From NCBI GenBank assembly GCA_913062745.1, contig CAJXXJ010000224.1, positions 1 to 6,612 of the forward strand: a DNA stretch of 6,612 nt. The letters are read 5' to 3'. Position numbers and translations under genes: made by a program. Origin of the DNA: an uncultured Phaeodactylibacter sp. (GTDB lineage Bacteria; Bacteroidota; Bacteroidia; Chitinophagales; Saprospiraceae). A model generated the notes under the pieces. The model was not told the origin of the DNA. It worked only from the letters and a program-made list of their open reading frames with translations, and searched no databases. Below are positions 1 to 5,087 of this stretch, piece after piece (the stretch's first letter is position 1; every line of letters starts with the position of its first letter).

Positions 1-13
1 TCTTTGCGCTCAT
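1..13 (-). CDS. start of next gene in the atp cluster (partial, 4 codons visible)
   Basis: An ATG on the minus strand at 13-11 overlaps the atpZ stop as ATGA and reads Met-Ser-Ala-Lys before the window ends. The stretch just upstream, the A/G-rich poly-lysine codons at the end of atpZ, would act as a purine-rich ribosome-loading region, so the two genes look translationally coupled. In Bacteroidota the gene after atpZ is usually a small membrane protein or atpB of the F0 sector. Only four codons are visible, so the product cannot be identified from the sequence; the call rests on the ATGA overlap and the expected gene order. Confidence 0.4.
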
Positions 14-312
14 TTTTTCTTTTTCTTGTCTTTGCCACTATCCTGGAAGAGCAAGTCTTTCAGGCTGACGTAAAGTGCCGCAAAGATAGATAAAAGCGCA
101 AGGAGAACGGTGAAGTACGGGCGCTCGGTTTGGTAACGCTCATCGATCCATTGGCCGGCGAGCGTGCCCAGCAGAATGATCACCCCCATTTGGATGGCCA
201 TCCCTGAGTACTTCAGGTAAGCATCCACCTGGGGGCGCACTTTTTCTCTTAGCTCCTTTTTACTGTCGGAATCATCAGGATTGGGCTCCTGATGCTTTGT
301 TGGCTTTGACAC
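10..312 (-). CDS. atpZ: AtpZ/AtpI-family small membrane protein of the ATP synthase cluster
   Basis: A short protein of about 100 residues with a charged N-terminus, then a YSGMAIQMG stretch leading into TM1 (about residues 37-53), a loop with the DERYQTERPYF segment, TM2 (about 66-82, ending LKDLLF), and a lysine tail (KDKKKKK). Two helices joined by a conserved loop is the AtpZ/AtpI pattern. Family members sit with the F0 sector of ATP synthase in the inner membrane and are linked to c-ring assembly or Mg2+/Ca2+ transport. The start is uncertain. The longest frame begins with GTG at 378 (122 aa) but would overlap bactofilin by about 100 bases. GTG at 312, giving MSKPTKHQE, overlaps by 38 bases and is preferred. 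GTG at 240 (76 aa) has an AAGGAG 12 bases upstream and no overlap. No ATG precedes TM1. It is cotranscribed behind bactofilin and is followed by an ATGA-coupled gene. Family call secure; start not. Confidence 0.85.
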   Translation of the reverse strand: MSKPTKHQEPNPDDSDSKKELREKVRPQVDAYLKYSGMAIQMGVIILLGTLAGQWIDERYQTERPYFTVLLALLSIFAALYVSLKDLLFQDSGKDKKKKK

Positions 313-754
313 TGGATGTCTCGGCTTTTGATGAAGGTTTGGAAGTAGACTGCTGCGTGGCCCCGGCTTTGTGTCCACCCATGGAGCAGGTTACGTTGAA
401 GGTTGCGCCGGACTGAACGATCAGTTTTTCGGTGGTTACTTCTCCACTGACTTTTGCCTTCTCGCGGATATTGAGTAGCTGCTGTACCTGCAGGGATCCT
501 TCGAACGTGCCTTCCACCACTGCGTTTTGGCAGCGGATTTCTCCTTCCACATAGCCCGTGGGGCCGATGATTACTTTGGCATCACAGAAGAGTTTGCCTT
601 TTATGGTGCCGTCTATGCGGATGTCGCTTTCGGACTTCACCGTGCCTTCTACTACGGTGCCGGCTACCAGGCTGTTGAGGGAGTGAGAAGCGGCAGAAGG
701 GCTGTTGTTGCGTCCTCCTGTATTGGTTTCTTTCTTATTATTGCCTCCAAACAT
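275..754 (-). CDS. bactofilin (polymer-forming cytoskeletal protein)
   Basis: A 159-residue protein. The N-terminal 26 residues are polar and disordered (MFGGNNKKETN, Asn/Gly/Ser-rich). The central domain, about residues 27-127, is a DUF583/bactofilin repeat of short beta strands with the typical glycine turns (VVEGTVKSESDIRIDGTIKG, GYVEGEIRCQNAVVEGTFEG, then the GATFNVTCSMG end seen in Bacteroidota members). The last 30 residues form a low-complexity Ser/Thr/Ala/Lys tail. Bactofilins polymerise without nucleotide into beta-helical filaments that scaffold membrane-associated cell-wall or shape functions. ATG at 754 is chosen because it begins the classical MFGG start and has AGGATC just upstream; longer reading would run through the leader and into the terminator. 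The stop overlaps the likely atpZ start, so both lie on one transcript. This pairing is common in the phylum but its functional meaning is not settled. Confidence 0.93.
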   Translation of the reverse strand: MFGGNNKKETNTGGRNNSPSAASHSLNSLVAGTVVEGTVKSESDIRIDGTIKGKLFCDAKVIIGPTGYVEGEIRCQNAVVEGTFEGSLQVQQLLNIREKAKVSGEVTTEKLIVQSGATFNVTCSMGGHKAGATQQSTSKPSSKAETSSVKANKASGAQS

Positions 755-916
755 GATCCTGCGTTTTAATTTATACAATTCAGTTATTGGGAGTGGATAA
801 CGGACGCAGGCGCTGCATCGTATGTTTCCACAATTTAAATTTATGGTCAGCCCTTTCCGGGCATAAGTCCACTGGGGAGTGACAAAGAAGGGGTACTTGC
901 TATCGAAGGTAATACA

Positions 917-933
917 TTTCCCGTTTCGGGAAA
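917..933 (-). other. small stem-loop in the bactofilin leader
   Basis: TTTCCCG (917-923) and CGGGAAA (927-933) are perfect inverted repeats separated by three T, a 7-bp stem with a 3-base loop. It lies between the porP terminator and the bactofilin start, within the leader of the bactofilin-atp transcript if transcription begins just past the terminator. A second, smaller pairing (GCCC 850-853 with GGGC 859-862) lies further along. No T-tract follows, so this is not a terminator; it could be an operator, a leader fold or chance. Confidence 0.3.
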
Positions 934-955
934 ACAAATTAGGCGTTTTTACGAC

Positions 956-992
956 AAAAAAGCCCTGCAGCAATGTACCGCAGGGCTTTTTT
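956..992 (-). terminator. strong symmetrical rho-independent terminator after porP/sprF
   Basis: AAAAAAGCCCTGC (956-968) pairs perfectly with GCAGGGCTTTTTT (980-992): a GC-rich 7-bp stem flanked by A and T tracts, with an 11-base loop. On the minus strand the hairpin begins 20 bases after the porP stop codon (1015-1013) and ends in six T. It separates the porP transcript from the downstream bactofilin-atp genes. The A/T tracts make it able to work in both directions, though no plus-strand gene arrives from the left. Confidence 0.88.
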
Positions 993-1012
993 GATAGTTC
1001 GCTGAAAGCGGC

Positions 1013-2065
1013 TTAGAAGTTCGGGCAGTATACACCGCGGCGCTCTACGCCACAGATTTTGTATATCAGGGCGAATTCAAAGCCACCGTTGTTATTGCTT
1101 GCTGTTTGCAGCGGAGAGATATTGATATCGTAGCTAAAGCCGAGGCTGAAGTTCTCGTAGTCGAAGCGGGTGGAGAGGATGGCTGCATCGTTCAGCACGC
1201 CCGTTTCGATCTTGTTAGAAATACGCGTCCACAGGCCAAACTGGAAGGACTGGTTGGAGCGGCGGTCACCCAGCAGGAACTTAAAGCTCGTACCACCATT
1301 CACCTGGAAAGATGGCCCCTGGCTCATTACGATAGCGCCCGGTACCAGGCCGAAACGGCGGCCCAGCATGAACTCACCACCAGCGTGGAAGGTAAAGCGG
1401 CTGTAGAGCAGGTCTTCATCATCGCTGTTGAACGACTGGTTGGAGCGGTTCAGGTGGTGGAAAGCGCTACCGAAGTAGAGGCTGTTGTTATCATCGAACA
1501 CCATAAACCAAAGCAGGCCCGCAGCCAGGTCAGCAAAGATGAAGTTATCGCGGTTGAAGGTGTTTTCTTCACCAGTCATAGCAGTCGGATCAAAGCCGCC
1601 CTCGCCATCGTGCTGCAGGCCCCAGCGCAGGTTCAGGAAGTCGATGCTGCGCTGAGCAACGCCACCCTCGGCACCTACTACCAGATAGTTAGCTTGTCCG
1701 CGGCTGCCGCCCATGCGCTTGCTGTAGGAAGCGGAGAGCTTGCCGGTAAGGGTGGAGAAATTAGCTTCGCCGGCCTGATCGCCCCAGAAGGTGCCGCCGA
1801 TGCCAAAGTAATCGTAACGACCAACTGGTATGCGCTGATCGTAAGAAACGGAGTAAGTGTTGTACGCATTGGAACGCAGTACACTTGCCCACTGATTGCG
1901 ATAATTAGCCGCGAGGCGAATATTGCAGTTCATCACGCCTGTCATCGCCGGGTTGAGGTTCAGCGGTGACATGTAGAACTGAGAGAAGTGGATATCCTGA
2001 GCATTCAGGGAGATCGCACCCAGTGCCAGCATGCAGGTGATGAGGATAGACTTGAAATTTTTCAT
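1013..2065 (-). CDS. type IX secretion system membrane protein, PorP/SprF family
   Basis: A 350-residue protein. Residues 1-23 are a clear Sec signal peptide (MKNFKSILI, hydrophobic core, cleavage after NAQ). The mature N-terminus carries the family signature DIHFSQFYMSPLNLNPAMTG, followed by alternating strands of an outer-membrane beta barrel (NYRNQW, GIGGTFWGDQAGE, LTGKLSASYS) and the typical C-terminal NNGGFEFALIYK with a terminal CPNF, the usual family end. Family members sit in the outer membrane and dock secreted adhesins or gliding proteins to the type IX secretion machinery; many copies occur per genome, so the exact partner is unknown. ATG at 2065 is chosen over a frame extended 10 codons upstream because it begins the signal peptide exactly. 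The usual large repeat-containing partner gene is not beside it; the upstream neighbour is a protease 273 bp away. It ends in a strong terminator, so it is probably a single-gene transcript. Confidence 0.94.
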   Translation of the reverse strand: MKNFKSILITCMLALGAISLNAQDIHFSQFYMSPLNLNPAMTGVMNCNIRLAANYRNQWASVLRSNAYNTYSVSYDQRIPVGRYDYFGIGGTFWGDQAGEANFSTLTGKLSASYSKRMGGSRGQANYLVVGAEGGVAQRSIDFLNLRWGLQHDGEGGFDPTAMTGEENTFNRDNFIFADLAAGLLWFMVFDDNNSLYFGSAFHHLNRSNQSFNSDDEDLLYSRFTFHAGGEFMLGRRFGLVPGAIVMSQGPSFQVNGGTSFKFLLGDRRSNQSFQFGLWTRISNKIETGVLNDAAILSTRFDYENFSLGFSYDINISPLQTASNNNGGFEFALIYKICGVERRGVYCPNF

Positions 2066-2145
2066 ACAAGCGGTTATTTGTAAACTTTCTTCCAATTAGT
2101 CAAAGTGGTTCAATGTCAAATAGCGGTCGATCGCTTTGTTCAGGG

Positions 2146-2337
2146 CTAATTATTCCAGACAGGGGTTCCCGGGTATCCCGGTGAATCTTTGGTGAAACAG
2201 TATTTCTTGGAGAATGATTGCAGCTCCCCGGCTGCTTTCGCCAAACGCTCCTTCCTTGAGGAATCACAATAATAGCGAATGTACTGCAAACATCCCGAAA
2301 TTTTTCTGTTAAAAGACAAATGCACAACAAACTGCAC
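2146..2337 (-). CDS. possible small hypothetical ORF (63 aa) behind the protease
   Basis: A frame beginning at GTG 2337, one base after the protease stop, and ending TAG at 2148-2146. The protease's GAGGAGGAAAGG end would serve as a good ribosome-binding site at suitable spacing. The translation starts MQFVVHLSFNRKISG, has a basic helical middle (SSRKERLAKAAGELQSFSKK) and ends PGYPGTPVWNN. I recognise no family. It has a GTG start and the same bases could simply be the untranslated spacer before porP, so this is a weak call. Conservation of the frame in related genomes would decide it. The rest of the 2066-2338 spacer holds a 5-bp hairpin (CCGGG-TAT-CCCGG at 2169-2181) and no convincing promoter. 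Confidence 0.2.
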   Translation of the reverse strand: MQFVVHLSFNRKISGCLQYIRYYCDSSRKERLAKAAGELQSFSKKYCFTKDSPGYPGTPVWNN

Positions 2338-2338
2338 C

Positions 2339-3433
2339 TTACCTTTCCTCCTCTTCTTTCCATAACGCACCGTATTCCTCCACCAGTATGTTGTCGTAGT
2401 AATCTGCACGCTCAAATAAGTGGCGGAACAGCTTCATACCCGTACTCAGATTGAGGTAGCGGTCGAAAATCAGCAGCGAAAGTACGATGTCCTGCTCTTT
2501 GATACTAAATGAAAGGCCTTCTATCTCGAAGTTTTGCTGCAGCAGGAATTCGTAAATAGGCTTAATATTGGTAGTAGGCAGGCTGCAGAGGTAAGCATCG
2601 CCCATGATCAGGCCGGTGTCTTCGTGGTAGGTGATCGCTATGCGCGCGCTTCCTTCCACAATTTCCCAGTTGTTGGGCCCCCGCCGGGACAGCCGCACGT
2701 CCTGCCCGATTTCCCGCAGCAATTGCTCGATGCGTTCTGCCACGCCTACCGGCTCATAGACTTCGGCTTTGGAGGGAAGATAGAGCTGCGCACCGCAGTG
2801 CGGGCAGTAATCTCCCTGTTCGGCCTGCCGTTCTGAAACTACGTTGGTGCAGGAGTCACAGCGCACCTTGATGTCTCCTTCTGTTGCTTTGAAGTCCGAC
2901 AGGGCCTGCTTCAGATAGCTGACCGGCAGCGAGAAGCCGATATTGTCGCCTTGCTCCATCCCCAGCGTGTTGACGCCCACGATCTTACCCTCGCGGTTGA
3001 TCAGCGGGCCGCCGCTGTTGCCGGGGTTGAGCGCAGCATCGTGCTGCAGGTAGCGCACGCCTTCCACCTCGCGGCGGGTATTGGAGACCACTCCCTGCGT
3101 CACAGAAAACTGCAGCCCGAACGGGTGCCCGATGGAAACCACGATATCCCCTTCTGACAGCCGCTCTTCATCGCCCAGCTCCGGCATGCCGGCCGGCGGT
3201 ACTGCGGGGCCCACTTCCAAAAAGGCCAGGTCATACTTAGGGTCTGCGTATACGATGCGCGCCAGCTGCTTGGGCAGTTGCTCCCCCAGCACTACGGCAT
3301 CCCGGTTGTCCTGTACAATATGATTGTTGGTAACAATGAGCCCTTCCTGCAACAATAGAAAGCCCGTGCCCGTGCTGTACGGCGTTGCGATCTGTATAAT
3401 GATATCGCGGTAGCGTTCTATGATGGCCTTCAT
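2339..3433 (-). CDS. cytosolic Deg/HtrA-type serine protease with zinc ribbon and YbjN-like C-terminal domain
   Basis: A 364-residue protein. Residues about 10-185 form a chymotrypsin-fold S1C protease with all catalytic residues visible: His38 (VTNNHIV), Asp68 (YDLAFLEV), Ser140 (NPGNSGGPL). Next comes a zinc ribbon with two CxxC knuckles, Cys192/Cys195 and Cys210/Cys213 (CPHCG). Residues about 228-360 match the YbjN/type III secretion chaperone-like pattern: an N-terminal helix, strands around WEIVEGSARIAI and FEIEGLSFSIKEQDIVL, then a helix ending FERADYYDNILVEEYG. No PDZ domain follows the protease, unlike DegP/DegS/DegQ. ATG at 3433 is the only possible usual start: an in-frame TGA lies at 3475-3473 with no ATG, GTG or TTG between. 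There is therefore no signal peptide or membrane anchor, and the enzyme is predicted to be cytosolic. Divergent from the glycosylase gene. Protease call secure; YbjN-like assignment by pattern only; substrate unknown. Confidence 0.88.
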   Translation of the reverse strand: MKAIIERYRDIIIQIATPYSTGTGFLLLQEGLIVTNNHIVQDNRDAVVLGEQLPKQLARIVYADPKYDLAFLEVGPAVPPAGMPELGDEERLSEGDIVVSIGHPFGLQFSVTQGVVSNTRREVEGVRYLQHDAALNPGNSGGPLINREGKIVGVNTLGMEQGDNIGFSLPVSYLKQALSDFKATEGDIKVRCDSCTNVVSERQAEQGDYCPHCGAQLYLPSKAEVYEPVGVAERIEQLLREIGQDVRLSRRGPNNWEIVEGSARIAITYHEDTGLIMGDAYLCSLPTTNIKPIYEFLLQQNFEIEGLSFSIKEQDIVLSLLIFDRYLNLSTGMKLFRHLFERADYYDNILVEEYGALWKEEEER

Positions 3434-3526
3434 ACTGTAGTCGGGATAGCTTTGGTGGATGAAGGTACAAAATCAGAACATTTACCCTGCTTTTGAAGTT
3501 GGGAATTTCAATCCAACGACAGACGA

Positions 3527-4321
3527 ATGCCAGAATTACCCGAAGTAAATGCCAAGAAAAACCATTTCGACCAGGTGGCGCTCCACAAGAAAATCGAAAA
3601 AGTAGACCTGATCGACACTTCTTATATCCTGAAGAATATGGACGGGCCGGCTTTCGCCGAAAAGCTGAGTGGGCGCACCTTCACAGAAACCTACCGCCGC
3701 GGCAAATACTTTTTTGCCAAAATGGATAACGGCCACTATGTACTGCTGCACTTCGGCATGAGCGGCCATTTCTACTACTACGAAGACATGTCGGGGCAGC
3801 CTAAGCACGAGCGCTTTGCATTTGTATTTGAAGAAGGCAGCCGGATGGGGTTCAACTGCCCGCGCAAACTCGCCCGCATTCATTACGTAGAGGATCTTGA
3901 GGATTTTATTGCCCGGAAGAACCTGGGGGAAGATGCCCTCAAGCTGCAGGAAGAAGACTTTATGGAGCTGACCGCAGGCCGCAAAGGCACCCTGAAAGGC
4001 TTCCTGCTTAATCAAAAGTACCTGGCAGGCATGGGCAACCTGTACGTGGATGAGGTGTGCTGGCAGCAGCATATCCACCCGGCCTCAGTCACCGGTGCTC
4101 TCACCGAGAAGCAGCGCCGGGCATTATTCCGGAATATGCAGGATATCCTGAAAAAAGCCGTATCGCTCGATGCAGTATACGCGGACTATCCGGACGAGTG
4201 GCTCTGGAACCACCGCACTAAAGACAGTCAGTGCCCGCGTGACGGTACAGACCTGCAGCGCGATAAAGTAGCGGGCAGATCTACCTACTACTGCCCCAAC
4301 TGCCAGGAACTGATTGAGTAG
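3527..4321 (+). CDS. Fpg/Nei-family DNA glycosylase (base excision repair)
   Basis: A 264-residue protein, normal family length. The mature N-terminus is Pro2-Glu3 in MPELPEV, the catalytic nucleophile and acid of the family; Lys60 (RRGKYF) is the beta-hairpin catalytic lysine; HFGMSG near residue 75 supplies the void-filling Met78; GMGNLYVDEV around 168-177 carries the helix-two-turn-helix DNA-binding Asn171. The C-terminal zinc finger reads CPRDG (236-240) then RSTYYCPNCQ (251-260), so the second metal ligand of the usual CxxC is Asp239. The loop that normally reads NDPRRFG is NCPRKLAR here (110-117), changing the residues that contact the orphan base. The enzyme would remove oxidised bases and nick the AP site. 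Whether it prefers 8-oxoguanine or pyrimidine lesions cannot be told from sequence, so no mutM or nei symbol is given. ATG at 3527 fixes the required Pro2. First gene of the rightward block. Confidence 0.93.
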   Translation: MPELPEVNAKKNHFDQVALHKKIEKVDLIDTSYILKNMDGPAFAEKLSGRTFTETYRRGKYFFAKMDNGHYVLLHFGMSGHFYYYEDMSGQPKHERFAFVFEEGSRMGFNCPRKLARIHYVEDLEDFIARKNLGEDALKLQEEDFMELTAGRKGTLKGFLLNQKYLAGMGNLYVDEVCWQQHIHPASVTGALTEKQRRALFRNMQDILKKAVSLDAVYADYPDEWLWNHRTKDSQCPRDGTDLQRDKVAGRSTYYCPNCQELIE

Positions 4322-4390
4322 AATTCCGTAACTTTCGCGCACTTTGGCAGCCGCTGCTGCGGTACAATTCTTACCTTTATAAAAAGAGCT

Positions 4391-4990
4391 ATGTCCAACC
4401 TTCTCGATGACGAACTGGCCCGGGAGCCGGATTACGAAGCAGGCGGGCAGCCTGGCATTGAGCAAGCCACCCTTGCTACCACCTGGAACCGGGTAGCTGC
4501 TTCCATCATTGATTCACTGGTGCTGAGCCCGGTATATGTGCTCAATTTGTACAACCTCTTTACCTGGAAATCCCTGCCGCTTTCTCTGGCGCTGACGGCA
4601 GGCAGCATCCTCTACAAGCCATTCTTCGAAGCCACCAAAAGCGCTACACCCGGCAAGTTGGCGGTAGGCATAAAGCTGGTAGACCGCCATCTGCGGGACA
4701 TTACCGGGGATCAGGCAGCACGGCGCTACATACCGTGGGCCATCAGCGCCGGCATTGCTTTGCTGATCGACCTGCGCTTATTTGCTGCGCCGGGATTTGA
4801 GGCTGTCACCGACCTTTACGCTCTGGGAGAGCTGCAGCAGAGTGGTGTGCTGACCACCGCCGCCCAAATCTATAATATTATCTTCCTCTTCCTGGTCGGC
4901 AGCCTTGCTATCGACGAGCGCCGGCAGGGTATGCACGACAAATGGGCAGAAACGTACTGCGTTAAGATTGCTTCAGTGGAGCGGGATTGA
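4391..4990 (+). CDS. RDD-family integral membrane protein
   Basis: A 199-residue protein with a 30-residue acidic cytosolic start and about four hydrophobic segments (roughly 35-54, 63-79, 113-132, 153-173). The signature residues are present: Arg34 and Asp41 in TWNRVAASIIDSLVL, the TPGKLAVGIKLVD turn (86-98), and the C-terminal DERRQGMHDKWAET (175-188), which matches the usual end of the family. RDD proteins are inner-membrane proteins; a few have been linked to ion/proton exchange, but the family has no single known function and none can be assigned here. The ATG at 4391 follows a purine-rich AAAAAGAGC. It lies 69 bp after the glycosylase stop in the same direction; the small hairpin in the gap lacks a T-tract, so readthrough is possible. 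Confidence 0.9.
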   Translation: MSNLLDDELAREPDYEAGGQPGIEQATLATTWNRVAASIIDSLVLSPVYVLNLYNLFTWKSLPLSLALTAGSILYKPFFEATKSATPGKLAVGIKLVDRHLRDITGDQAARRYIPWAISAGIALLIDLRLFAAPGFEAVTDLYALGELQQSGVLTTAAQIYNIIFLFLVGSLAIDERRQGMHDKWAETYCVKIASVERD

Positions 4991-5087
4991 TGGCGGAGCG
5001 GCAGTAGGAAGCAAGCCCGGGGTCGTTTAATAAACATTCGCTCCCGTTTACTCCTTCTATTGCCGAATCATCAAAACCCACCACGCT

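Noticed and set aside
836..843. TAAATTTA in the bactofilin leader as a -7 element
   Set aside because: One mismatch to TAnnTTTG but no TTTG/TTG at the expected upstream distance; the site is also self-palindromic, so strand is ambiguous.
755..973. N-terminal extension of bactofilin by 73 codons
   Set aside because: The extension would start inside the porP terminator and encodes an unrelated hydrophobic/cysteine-bearing stretch; ATG 754 gives the usual MFGG start.
1106..1969. Long plus-strand open frame (287 codons) opposite porP/sprF
   Set aside because: It lies entirely antisense to a well-supported gene, has a repetitive Val/Ala/Glu composition typical of the reverse of GC-biased codons, and matches no family.
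2066..2095. Ten-codon extension of PorP/SprF upstream of Met at 2065
   Set aside because: It would put extra polar residues before a perfect signal peptide.
2066..2125. TTTGACA followed after about 18 bases by TAATTGG upstream of porP as a promoter
   Set aside because: The -7 half matches the consensus poorly; kept out of the feature list though it is the best candidate in that spacer.
3536..4078. Minus-strand open frame (180 codons) opposite the glycosylase
   Set aside because: Antisense shadow of a gene with all key catalytic motifs.
4347..4362. Hairpin between glycosylase and RDD genes (GCAGC-CGCT-GCTGC) as a terminator
   Set aside because: Stem is only 5 bp with an alternative pairing and there is no T-tract after it.
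4372..4379. TACCTTTA before the RDD gene as a Bacteroidota -7 element (TAnnTTTG)
   Set aside because: Only 11 bases separate it from the ATG and the nearest upstream TTTG is 25 bases away, too far for the -33 element.
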